From contig JAWWNJ010000023.1 in the NCBI GenBank assembly GCA_037176885.1, positions 1,302,001 to 1,366,000 on the forward strand: DNA of 64,000 nucleotides. The letters run 5' to 3'. The notes beneath the pieces are model-generated. The model was not told the origin of the DNA, ran no database searches, and was given only the letters and a program-made list of their open reading frames with translations. Positions 33,665-44,400 of the stretch are shown one piece after another. Source of the DNA: Favolaschia claudopus (Eukaryota; Basidiomycota; Agaricomycetes; Agaricales; Mycenaceae). The stretch's first letter is position 1. Every line of letters starts with the position of its first letter. Made by a program: the position numbers and the translations under genes.

Positions 33665-36241
33665 ATGTCGAGTATCAGTCCCTCTTGGGCACCCGAGGAA
33701 TCTCAAGTGTCCGATCCCTTCGTCGCCGTCTTCACTTCGCCCTCTCGCACCTCGTCTAGAATCCATGTCCAACACCCTGCTAATCATGCCACTTCCCCAC
33801 ATTCCTTGAATTCCCCAGCAGAACTTATCTCCGACGAACGCGAACCTCTGCTCAACGCCACGGAACAGCGGCCTAGGAAACCGTTCTATCGCGCGCGTCC
33901 GCTTTGGTGAGGTTGGGCACACGACCGCTGCGAAATAATCACTGACAACGATTCAGGCTCGTTCCTCTCGCCGTTGCATCTGCGCTCGTTCGTGGCATGA
34001 CATTGGCGCCCCGAGTGGAGGTATTCACTCAGCTCTCCTGCTCGCGGCTACACCATAGCTATAATCACACCACAAACACTCTGTCGGCGTCTTCATCATC
34101 TATTCTGCCAACCTATGGGCCGCTGTATTTCGGGCTCGATCCCTTGGGACCTCAATTCAATCCCGAGAAACACAATCCATCGTTAACGTTTCTTGACCCT
34201 GCGGAAGATGAACCTTGGGATGACAGTGACACTGGAGAGGATGATCCCCGACAACTTCCTTCCCCTCGTTGCATGTCTGATGCTGCTGTTCAAGCTGGTG
34301 CAGGTAGAGGCATATTTGTGACTGGCATGTTCTTACCGCTGACTTGGCTGCAGCCCGAATTCAGACTATGTTCACTACCACAATGGGACTTTTGAGTGCC
34401 CTCACTACTGGCTGGTGGGGTCGCTTTGGTGAACGCCACGGCCGAACCAAGGTCCTCAGCTTCTCAGTGCTCGGTCTACTACTCACGTAAATACCCGGGT
34501 TGGATTTACCTTGCCCTTCGCTCACTCGATTGTTTTAGGGACTTGACCTTCATCCTCGCGTCGACACCTTCATCCCCATTGTCTGCGCATGGTCACAAAC
34601 TACTACTACTTGCGCCTATAGTAGAGGGAGCGCTTGGCGGATGGTCCACGCTTCAGTCTGCTACATTCGCGTACATCTCCGACTGCACTTCGAGTGGCAG
34701 TCGTGCTTCAATGTTTTCGCGATTCAGCGGCGTTTCTTATCTTGGATTCGGCGTAAGTTGATTTCCGTGTTTTTATCAACCAAGCTCATAACAGCCCATA
34801 GATCGGACCTATCCTCGGCGCATACCTCATCCAACACCCGATTAAGTTCTTAACCCCTGCCCCGCATCTCGGCCAACTCAACGGGCAGAGCGTAACCTCG
34901 GCATTCTGGGTAGCCATTGCGCTCCAGTTCATCAACCTGTGCTTGGTGCTTTTCGTGGTCCCAGAATCCACGACCAAGAGCCAGCGCGACTTGGCTTCTG
35001 GGAAGGATAAGGGCAAGGCACCGGATCGCTCGTCAGGCAGCTCAGTTCCGCTTGCAGACATCGCGGAATCTCCGGCTTCGAGCAACGGTGGCATCATCAG
35101 GAGTTTCCTCAGTCCTCTCGCTGTCTTCCTGCCTGTGCCTATATTCGTCGATGGTTCCACGCGAAAGCGGAAGGACTGGAGTTTGACCTTCCTTGCAACG
35201 GGGTTGTTTGCGTACATGCTGTCCACTGTAAGCTTCTCTTCTGCTCTTCATGATATTGGTATTCACACATGCGAGTACAGGGTTTGTATCAGATTAAATA
35301 CCTCTATGCTGGACACGTCTATGGTTGGGGGCCAGTCTCTCTCAGCTACTATATCTCGTTGCTGGGGACAACTAGAGCGGTGTTTCTACTATTCGCTCTG
35401 CCTTGTGGGTATCTTCCGTGCCAATTTTTTCCGTCTTCTGACCACACCTCTAGTCATCATTTCGATTTTCAAACCCCAAGTCAAGCTACCCAAAGGCCAA
35501 GCCGCTTCCACCAATAAAGCTGCGAAGCCTAAACCAACGAAAACGCACATCGCTCAGGAAATCAAGTTCGATCTTGGCCTCAGTCGTCTTTCGCTATGCA
35601 TCGACATCGCTGCTAATTTCGCGATCGCGTTTGCGCCCGCTCCAGCATATAAGATGCACTCGCAAGCCTTTAACAGCTCAGCCTCGACAGGGAGCTCTCA
35701 GTTCCAGAACTCCCAAGCGTTGTTTATTGTCGCGAGCTGGCTGCAATGTATGGGGTCCGGTGTCGTTCCCGCGGTCCAGAGTCTGGCTCTGTGCATTCTG
35801 CAAGCGAGGTCACTGTTGACCTCCGATGCTGGTCAAACTGGATCGGATGTTGGTACAGGCACATTGTTCGGTGCTTTAGCTGTTCTTCAGGCGACCGGAC
35901 AGATGGTTCTCGGTGTACGTTTTGTTTCTTGCTTCAAAATGATGGCGGCTAATCTTTTGTGGTAGCCTCTGCTATTCGGCTTGGTCTACAGCGGGACTGT
36001 CGCAACGTTCCCTAAGACGGTCTTCGTGACGGCCATTGGCATTCTGATTGGGGCTCTCACCGCGATTATGCTTGTGCGCAGCCCGCTGTCTGGAATCAGA
36101 GGCAAGTCATCCGTGCGGAGGAGGAGGCGCATAGATAGCATTGCGGAGCAGCAACGTGGACGCTCGAGGGTGAGTAAGGATCTGGGATATGGGAGCATTG
36201 AAGAAGTATCGCGCGTGCAAGAAGGCTCGTCGTCGGGTTAG
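33665..36241 (+). CDS. MFS transporter A (fungal general-substrate type)
   Basis: Major facilitator with a long cytosolic N-terminus (MSSISPSWAPEESQVSDPFV) and a first helix after intron 1 (LVPLAVASALVRGMTLAPRV). A hydrophilic loop holds acidic sequence (EDEPWDDSDTGEDDPRQLPS). The A-motif region reads GWWGRFGERHGRTKVLSFSV. Later helices: APIVEGALGGWSTLQSATFA, SFSVLGLLLT and FWVAIALQFINLCLVLFVVP followed by ESTTKS, the end of helix 6. The central loop is basic and Ser-rich. The second half has YLYAGHVYGWGPVSLSYYIS and ends VYSGTVATFPKTVFVTAIGI, GALTAIMLV and a basic tail. The stop is TAG/TAA region ending at 36241. It shares motifs with the transporters at 49407-51583 and 59454-61681. Substrate unknown. 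Confidence 0.84.
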
Positions 36242-37404
36242 TTTTGGGGTAATTAAGGTTTGTTTGAAGGGTAATCTGTATTATAGCACCACCATATGTA
36301 GTCCTTTGAGAAATCTAATATATACTTAATGTGTACAAGTACGGGAGAGGGAGGGGAGCCGCCAGGCACGCGTGACGGAGGGCCGGGATCATCGTTCACG
36401 TGAGCGTGTATCTCTTGACTTGTTCCACCAGGCGTCCAAGACGCGGTTGGCACAGTGTTCGACGCGTCCAAGTTCTCAAGAATGTCGACGCTGCTCTGAG
36501 TCAGCAAGAAGACGCCTCTAACGCACTGTAGCGTCGCGTGCAGACTCTTCACGCAAACCAGGTTTCACGTAAGTTCAACTTGACCTGCAACCATAAGTAT
36601 GCAAGCATATGCATCTCAGAACCATCTTAACCATTTTCGCTACCTAGACCGCTTCTTCAAAGGATAACTCCCCCTCAACTCGACACATTGTTTCTCTGGA
36701 ACTTCCATCGCTACTGAATCTGTGTACGCAAGGCTTCAACGTTTTCTGCCGTGCAGCGGTTTCAGGACATGTTCAATTCAGGTCTCAGAGTCTCTGTACA
36801 CTTCTGGCTCGAATGCGCTGGCACCTGCTCTGAATCTTCGTCAGTATTGCCGTGATTCCTCTGCTCCGAATGATTCATTGTCCTGTCGTTCGTGATAAGT
36901 TCAAACAGCCTGCTTCTCGTTCGAAATTCTCGGTCATTGCATTTTTGCGGTCCTCCGCTGCTGCTGGTAGCTCTGGGTGCCATGCGCAATGAAACTATCC
37001 GGCCTGCACTTCACTCGCGTCTTTCTTACTCATCATTACACAGGGTCCCCATACTGCGAGTGATTCGCACCCACAGAGATCACAGTCATAGCGGTACTAC
37101 ACAGTTGCTCAGGCTCTACAACATATCGAGTTCAAGATTGGTCCCATATTATCCAAAACATATGCCGTATCGGCGCCTCAAAAAACAACAGATCTCTCAC
37201 TGTTCGTGCGTACCACGCTGCCTTATCACGCCCATCCTCACCTCATGGCCAATAAATTTAGCCCTGATTTGCTGGTCATATCTCTTATCGTTTCCGAATA
37301 AAAACACTCGCCCCGGCGCCGGCCATGGAAAACTTCCAAATATCTTGCGGCACATCTGCATCCAATTTAACCAACTAACCAACTCAATCAACAACCAGCG
37401 GTGC
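36242..37404. other. Gene-poor flank of the mobile-element island
   Basis: No gene with recognisable content. A 184-codon plus-strand open frame (36892-37446) and a 99-codon minus-strand frame (36253-36552) look random in composition. The final part is AT-rich with AAC-type short repeats (about 37370-37395) just before the left end of the candidate LTR. Confidence 0.5.
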
Positions 37405-37809
37405 TGTGTTGGGATACTCATACTACTGACGCGAGCTATCGTTTAGACTGCTACATGATTCGAAACCGCAAAACAACGCAGTGGATGTACATGCGCTAAA
37501 TCCATAGAAAGGTCTTTCAAGTTCTCACAAACTGCCGTTTCAATCTGGTGACACTGGAAAGCGCCCATGTGTCTAAAGTTCCCCCGTCGGTATGATCCCC
37601 AGAGAGCGCCAGAGTCTGCTGAGGTTCATGAAGACCATAGAGAGATTCAATTTTCGAGGCAAATTATGTTGAGAGAAAGTTCGGAGGTTCAGGCTGTTCA
37701 AGCTCGGAAGATATGACTCTATGTCGACGATCGAGGTAGAGTGCGCAGTTCCAATTGAATTGTCCTGAAACCGTTTGTCATCTCCGGGATCAAACTCTCA
37801 CGGAGACGA

Positions 37810-37817
37810 TATAAAAG
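37810..37817 (+). promoter_or_regulatory. TATA box inside the candidate LTR
   Basis: TATAAAAG, a full match to the TATA consensus, in GACGATATAAAAGACAGG. A transcript from it would begin near 37840, in the CT-rich tract, and would cover the hairpin-rich segment. A CT-rich stretch ending in TCTTCTAG at about 37910-37918 also resembles an intron 3' end. Confidence 0.55.
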
Positions 37818-37930
37818 ACAGGCTGTCACTAACGCCTTTCTTTGGAGCTTTCCCCAACGGCCTGAGTACGTCGCCCCCTCTTCCCCCCTCTTCCCTTCTA
37901 ATCCATCCTCTCTTCTAGGTCGCTGTTGCT

Positions 37931-38547
37931 GCCCATGATGGGCTTCGTCCCCCTCTTTGAGTAGAGGGGTTTTTCACCCCGTCAACACTTGACGCGGGTG
38001 CAGGAATCGCGGCGGCTGTTACGCCCCCCGCGATGGATCTGGGCATCGTTGATGCCCACTCGGACCCGAGTCACTTATTTGGTGGCTCGGTTTGGACCCA
38101 GCCACTTATTTGGTGTCTGGGTAAGGACGGGCGCCGTCGGCGCCTTTGGACCCTGGGCAGTACTGCTCAGTCGGACCCGGGCATTAGGTGTGCCCGGTTG
38201 GATGGAACGGCGCCGATCTCTTCGACGACGCCCTCTACATCGATCTCGCCTACCATCGGAGGAGGCGAGCACCAGGATCTCGTGGGCCAGATATGGCCCC
38301 GATCACAGTGGCGGCCGCGCGACCGCGGCGGCCTCATCGTGCCGTGTCATCGACGGGACGGGAGACGGGTTTCAGCAAACTTGTCTCGAACGGGCGCACA
38401 CTCACGTATGCGCTATCAGGCGCAGCCTTTCGCGGCGCCGATCCGACCGTAAGGTCGGACACAAGCGGATGTATGATAGCATCTGCGACCTCGCTCGTCG
38501 TAAATCGACAAGCGTGTGGTGGCAGCAGTACGAATCGTCCTGCTGCC
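37931..38547 (+). other. Dense array of short perfect inverted repeats (hairpin-forming)
   Basis: At least twelve stems of 5-8 bp with small loops lie within about 620 bp. Examples: 37931-37943, GCCCAT/ATGGGC; 37950-37969, CCCCTC/GAGGGG; 37981-37993, GTCAA-CAC-TTGAC; 38006-38034, ATCGCGG/CCGCGAT; 38041-38057, GGGCATC-GTT-GATGCCC; 38058-38071, ACTCGG/CCGAGT; 38082-38105, GTGGCT/AGCCAC; 38130-38144, GGCGCC-GTC-GGCGCC; 38157-38166, GCAGTACTGC; 38177-38197, CCGGGCA/TGCCCGG; 38442-38459, TCCGACC-GTAA-GGTCGGA; 38521-38547, GGCAGCAG/CTGCTGCC with an inner ACGA/TCGT stem. The word GGACCC recurs at about 38062, 38094, 38148 and 38173, and CACTTATTTGGTG occurs twice. All three forward frames are open for long stretches here. 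Confidence 0.7.
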
Positions 38548-38897
38548 GCGTCCTCGAGCAGCTGCAAAGTTGTTCGAGGTGACTGACGTGCGTCCTTGTT
38601 GCTTTATCACACGCACTAACTGACTGACTTGGTTGCAGGTGCTTTAGCTCGTCGAAACAAATCAATTACCCCAGGCCATCCCTGCTCCCGACTTTGATAT
38701 TTTCTTATGCTAGCCAAGATGCGGGAGAATAGTTTAGTCGAAGTGCAATATATTCGTGTTTTCGCGATAATTTCGTGTGATCTCTTTTCGATACCTGATT
38801 AGCGCGGATCTTAAGTCTTCTTGAGTGCATGCAAGGCTGCACAATGAGGTTGCAACGCCCCCGCCGCGCGTAGTTCATTTTTAAAACACGCGCCTTC

Positions 38898-39333
38898 AGG
38901 ACCCCGGTTTATCCCTTTGAAGGGTAGCCCACGGTCCGGACAAAAATCGACGATTTTGGCCTCGAAACCCAGGTCCCAACCGGACAAAAATGTACCCTGG
39001 CGGCCGGGTTGGCTAGGTTCTCGTCCGGACAAAATTCCTCAGATTGTGGAGGTTGGGTCGGCCGAAATGGGCGGGAGAAAATCTCCGTCCCCTCCAATTG
39101 TGTTCAACGACGCCAATTGGGACGGAAATCGCCAGAAATGGTAGTTGCGGAGAATTTTTTCAGCTTTTTACCCTCGTGGGAACGCAAATTTGCCCTATTG
39201 GGCGCGTTACGTCATCCTGGGCTAGGACGCGTCCGGACAAAAAACAAATTTTGGGACCCAAACGCGTCCGGACAAAAATTGGCGAATCAGTCAACGTCGG
39301 GACCTAGCCTTCAAAGGGATAAACCGGGGTCCT
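38898..39333. mobile_element. hAT-like MITE (436 bp, 26-bp TIRs, 8-bp target duplication)
   Basis: Left terminus 38898-38923 (begins AGGACCCCGGTTTATC) and right terminus 39308-39333 are perfect 26-bp inverted repeats; one mismatch then three more paired bases follow inward. The element is bracketed by identical 8-mers GCGCCTTC at 38890-38897 and 39334-39341, the duplication length of hAT transposons. The ends can equally be read as CAGG...CCTG with a 6-bp duplication CGCCTT. There is no transposase reading frame, so it is non-autonomous. Five same-direction copies of CGGACAAAA lie inside, likely transposase-binding repeats. The perfect TIRs suggest a recent insertion. Confidence 0.88.
38936..39278 (+). 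repeat. Five direct subterminal repeats CGGACAAAA within the MITE
   Basis: The core CGGACAAAA, mostly as GTCCGGACAAAA, starts near 38936, 38980, 39025, 39233 and 39268, all on the plus strand. Three copies lie near the left end and two near the right end, leaving the middle (39040-39225) free. This clustering by the termini is what transposase recognition sites look like. Confidence 0.75.
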
Positions 39334-39385
39334 GCGCCTTCACGTGCGGAACGGCAGGAACATCTCTTTCTTCCGTACCACCACC

Positions 39386-41321
39386 ATGTCGACCGACGCC
39401 CTACTATTGAAGATTATGACCCAGCTTGATGCAATGCAGATTCAGCAACAGACTATGCAAGCTCAGCTGGATGCTTTATCTATTCCAGGCCGTCGCGATT
39501 CTGCGGTTCATCCGGTCGCGAGTAGTCCCCCGATAGCGAGTAGTCCACCGATCGGTACTGCTTCCTCGCGACCTATCGCCATTCCCTCGTCATCATCTAA
39601 ATCCTCGACTTTTCAATTGGGCACGTCTCCCCCGCTCTCCGGAACACCCTCCTCTATGCCTCACCATGCTCTCAGCGGCGTCACCTCCAGTGAGAAAGAG
39701 CGCGAAAAGATATTGTACCCTGGGAGGGTAAATCTGACAACATACCCCGGCCAACACTCGATATCTCCCCATCCTCTTCAATGGGGTGCTGCTTCGCCTG
39801 ACGCCCGAGGTCCTGTTGTTTGTTCACGTCTGCCTGGCAGTATCAAAGCTCGCAACGCTCTCGGGGCTCACAGTGGCTCGTACTCTATCTATCGCGCGCT
39901 GTCTATCGCTCTTGGCTCTCTCTCGCCTACCCACAAGCCCGATTTCACTATGACCGAGCCCCCCATTGACATCCCTCCCAACCCATCGTGGGGCTCAAAA
40001 GGAGGGTGGTCCATTGGCCCCGAGCCCGCGACTGGCGGGTATGGTCCCATCGTGAGCATGGATCCCTATGGACACCTTGTTCCGTCGGTTTTTCGCCGCG
40101 AGAGCGAGGAGCTTGGTCTCGATGTGCGCCCCAGCATTGCTGTTACCCTTGCGCATATCAAAATGAGCGAACTCGACGACTCGGTGCGGCGCGGGACTCT
40201 TAAGGTTGACGGTAAGGTCGTCATGAACAGTCCTCCGCTGCCAGGCGTCGATCATGTCGGCGTGGAAGTTGTCGTAAGCAAAGCTGCAGTAGAGCCTGTG
40301 TGGCATCTACCTGGTGTAGCAGAGCGGTTTGGCATGCAAGTTCCCGCTTTATTTGTAAGGATTTAGATGGTTGTGCTAATCACTGTTTCTTTCTAGTTCT
40401 GAGCTACTTCTCCGCCGCGCCTTGTTCGAGGAGACGGGTGGCTCGTACCCTGAGCTCATTACCCGCCCTGATATCAAAGTATTCTTGCCTCCCATCGGTG
40501 GGCTCACCGCCTATATCTGTACGTATAGTGTCTTTCACCCCCCGCTCTCAGCTCAGTCCTTGGTAACTTACAGTTGGTAACCCCGCCTTCCTTTCCGACC
40601 CCTCCAAAGAACTCACTCTTCGCGTACACGACGAGTGTAACGGTAGCGACGTCTTCGGATCCGACATCTGCACCTGCAAGCCCTACCTCACCTACGCCAT
40701 TGAAGAGTGCATCCGTGGCGCGCAGAAAGGCGGGGTCGGTCTGGTGGTGTATTTCCGCAAGGAGGGCCGTGCTTTAGGCGAAGTGACCAAGTACCTTGTG
40801 TATAATTTACGGAAGAGGGGTGGCGACTCTGCGGATAAGTACTTCAAGAGCACGGAGCTCATCGCGGGGGTCAAGGACATGCGGTTTCAAGCTCTCATGC
40901 CGGATGTGCTTCATTGGCTTGGTATCACGAAGGTGCGCCGTAGATCCTCGGTTCGTTCATCCGGCCAACTGAATTCTTTGTGTTTTCCCCTTAGGTCGAC
41001 CACATGGTGTCCATGAGTGATATGAAGTACAATGCCATCGTTCAGGTAATTTGAGCTCCCTCTTCGGAATCCAGTGGTAATATTTTCTCTCCAGAGCGGA
41101 ATACCTATTCTGAATCGGTACGATATTCCGGACCACCTCATCCCGCCCGACTCGCGCGTGGAGATTGACGCCAAGATCGCTGCTGGATATTTCTCGAGTT
41201 CCAAGACGGTATGCTGTCTTGTTCCTCGACAACAAACTACCGACTGAATGTTCTTGTCTAGGTCACTGAGGCAGACCTCGTTCGCACCGTTGGACGTACT
41301 TGGGAAGAGACCGATCATTGA
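39386..41321 (+). CDS. URC1: Urc1-like GTP cyclohydrolase II family protein (uracil catabolism)
   Basis: Member of the GTP cyclohydrolase II fold used in the fungal URC pathway of uracil breakdown. The start at 39386 (MSTDALLLKIMTQLDAMQIQ) gives a Gln-rich coil and a Ser/Pro-rich linker. The conserved N-terminal region has TTYPGQHSISPHPLQWGAAS and KPDFTMTEPPIDIPPNPSW, HLVPSVF. The intron at 40336-40396 has a GC donor (gcaagt) and leads to ISELLLRRALFEETGGSYPE. The catalytic core is LRVHDECNGSDVFGSDICTC, KPYLTYAIEECIRGAQKGGV and YFRKEGRALGEVTKYLVYNL, with the zinc Cys residues and the R/E pair. It ends VGRTWEETDH with TGA at 41319-41321. A MITE sits 52 bp upstream of the ATG. Convergent with Dicer (97 bp between stops). 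Confidence 0.87.
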
Positions 41322-41418
41322 TTCATTGCGTTAAAATTCTGTTCTACACATGTCTACATCTGTAATACCATCCAAGTTGTACAGTTAAACAAACTACTAT
41401 ACAATTAACTAGAACAGT

Positions 41419-44400
41419 CTAAGACGACCCGGTGTGCTTGCGCTTTCTGGGGTTCTTCTTGGGCTTGACTTGCGTATAGTCAAAGTTCCGAACCCGAAAG
41501 TGGAGAAGCGCCTTTTCTGCCGCCGCGAATCGCACTTCCGTCTTGGTCGACTTGCCTCGATATTCATCCACAACGCGCGACTCTTCCAATATCTCCCCGC
41601 TGAGTTTCACGGCACAACTAATCACCTTCGGTGTCTCCTCGTAATCCCACCCCAGTTTCAGCTCATGTTGGCCGGCCCATATGCTCAACTGCGACACAGG
41701 GTGCAGCACCTCCATGTCCGACGCAACGATCCTTTCTAACAGAGCGAACATTCCCAACTTCTTCAATACGCCTCTCACTACCTCCAAGTCGCCCTCAGAG
41801 TCGAGGAACACCGCTCCCACCAGGCTCTCGATCATATCGCTAAAGAATTTAGGTGCCTGTAGTCGTACCAGCGTTGCCCATGGGAAGATCGCACCCGACG
41901 TAAACGCAGCCTCGATTTCTTCGCGCCGTGCCGTGAAGCGTTCGAACGTGACTCTCTGATCGTCCATGACACGAGGACTGGAGTGCATAAGACATTGCCA
42001 GAGATGAATAGTCTGCATGTTCTCGCGAATTTCAATGGGCCTTGATCCACGACGTCGATTCCCCCAGCTCGGCGCATCAGAGAGTGGACCTGGCATCGGT
42101 GCGGGCACCTCTATGTGGGTCGCCAGACAAAAATAAGCCAGCGTGTGTGCATTGACCATTGCAGACTTCCGCAGATGCATATGACCCGGGCTATATTCCT
42201 TTCCCGGCGCACGGTAAAGGTACTCCGTCATAATCATGTCGAGGACCGCGTCGCCACAGAACTCGAGCCGCTCGTACGAAATTGTGCCCAAGTCTTCCTG
42301 GTAGCTGGCGTGCGTCAGCGCTTCCACGAGGAGTAGCTTGCGGTCGAAGGTGTATCCCAGCATACTTTCGACTGTCTCCAGTTGATGTATGGGCAAATCA
42401 AAGTTGGTCTCAACTCGGTTGAGCATACTCTGGATACGACGCGGAAGTGGCTCCCATTTGATTCCCATGTCGAAGAATTTGGCGCACATGAAAGCGTAGT
42501 CAAAGCCGCCATGCAGATAAACAGCACCGATCAAAGATTCAACGACATCGGCCAGAACTGAATGCCGCGATTGATTCGACCCCGCCGGGATAACTATGAA
42601 GTGGACTCACCCTTGGTTGACAGATCTTGTTGTTTATTTGCTTTCTTGTTTTTCTTCTCATTCTCCTCTTCCTCGCCTATCTCGTTTTGCGGTGCCAGAA
42701 CCTTCTCAAGTTGCTGCTCTGCAAGCAAGTATTTCGGCTTCCATTTCTTGCCAATCAAGCGATCTGAAAGCAGTGAGCGCACAAAAAACAATGGCTCGCA
42801 GACTGGATACCTCTAATGATCCACTGGTACAGGGAATGCCTGATATTTTCCTTCGCAAGCCGGACATTTGATACGGAACTGAGAAAAAAAATGGTGAGCT
42901 TGGTTAGAGTAAAATTATCCACGCACTGGCCCATCTTCTTTGTCAAATATCCTTCGTGCCATAGAGGATACTCGCCGAGTAACTGTAAACTAGCCATGAA
43001 CTTCAAGCAAGTATCACCCAAGGTCTCCAACCGCTAAAGACTATGAATACGTCTATCATCGAATTCAAGTTGACTGTACTAACCTGATAGTTTGACTTCT
43101 CTTGAGAGATTGGGGCGCACATTGCATTCATCAGCAGCTGCTCAGGAACCGAATACAGTGCTATATCCGAAAACAATGTTTGGCGCATAGAGTTTATCGT
43201 GATGGACATTTCCATGGCTCGGAGAACAGAGGGAAGGAGGAAGGAGTACTGTGCTTCGACCTGAGAGCACAGTGTTACATAAGAGAACTCGGGCAACAGG
43301 TGTATGTTTTTGGGGGCGGTTGTGGGAGATTGACTTTTCTCTGGGATGGGGAGGAGGAAGTTGGTGCGGGGCGGCAAATGTTGTACAACGAGCAGAGGAT
43401 ATGTGATCTCGAGATCTTCTTCTTTGGGATACATATCCCGCAGCTCCATCTCCTCATCCATACTAAGAGGACGGTACCTCCAGCGAACAAACTTGAAGGC
43501 TTTCGCAAAATTAGGGCCTTTTCGAATGATAGCAATATTCTTAGGGAAGGAAAATTCCGTCCCAAAGTCAAGTGCATTCGTGAAGAATGGGGGACGGGCA
43601 GGATATGTCCGACAGTGCCAGAGCCTCCGAGACACCCAGGCTGACTCCTCTGCGCTGTTCGTGGGCAGGAAGAGATACGAAAAATTCAGATCATCCCAAT
43701 CCATTCGAGTGCCGTTGATATACCAGAATAATCGTCGCTAAAATAAGTACTCAGTGAATTGTCTCAAGCTCGGATAGAGCTCACCGTATAGTTTGCCGCT
43801 TCCGCGATTGTTTTCGAGTCTGGTTCCAAAGCCAACGGCCGCCAGGTCACCGTGTCTTGGCGACCCGGTCGATACAAAGTCGGTCCTTCGTTTTCCGCCC
43901 ACTCAATAGGCTTGACGCGAGTAAACATCAACAGAGGTGGAAGATCCCCTATGACGATCTCCGAAGCAAAAAAGTTTGTAGATTCGAGGGTAGAAGCCCA
44001 TGGATCCATCTGCATCGAGACTTGAGCCGTTCCAGCCCGCCTTTCCACTTCCTTGAGCAACGCCTTAACTTCTTCGTCTAATTCAGGTTGCATGAAACTG
44101 GTCAGAGGAAGTAAATGGTCGTTGAGGAGCCCATGGGTATATAAAGCCTTGTATGCGTCGAAAGCAGTGTGCCTGTAGGCAGACGGCTTGTTGGGATGGA
44201 CTCGGTCGGTTTCAAAGATTCGAATATGATTCGGCAATAGTCGAGGAAGTTGTAGTCTCGCGCCATATGGGCCGCGATAGGGTTCAATTTTCACGGATCT
44301 GTCTGAGTGCCAACCTTCTGGTAGATCCGGGGGATCGATATCGTAGAGAGGTTTATGCTCGACATGCCCTGCAATACAGTCACGATGTGAGCCCCATGTT

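Larger units (their letters stand above)
37405..38637 (+). mobile_element. Candidate solo LTR of a retrotransposon (1233 bp)
   Basis: The segment begins TGTGTTGGGATACTC and ends CTTGGTTGCA, the TG...CA termini usual for LTRs. It is flanked on both sides by the same 5-bp word GGTGC (37400-37404 and 38638-38642), as expected for a target-site duplication. It contains a TATA box (37810-37817) about a third of the way in, which would divide U3 from R. No internal retrotransposon coding region or second LTR is present in the window, so if real it is a solo LTR left by recombination. The ends were picked by eye, and a 5-bp match can arise by chance. Orientation is inferred from the TATA box. Confidence 0.45.

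Noticed and set aside
36892..37446. 184-codon plus-strand open frame in the gene-poor island
   Set aside because: Protein composition looks random (many His, Ser, Arg, Leu in no pattern), no start context or splice support, and it runs into the left end of the candidate LTR.
37989..38586. Three overlapping plus-strand frames (197, 139 and 132 codons)
   Set aside because: All three frames are open at once because the segment is GC-rich and palindromic; none resembles a known protein, so I treat the region as structured non-coding sequence.
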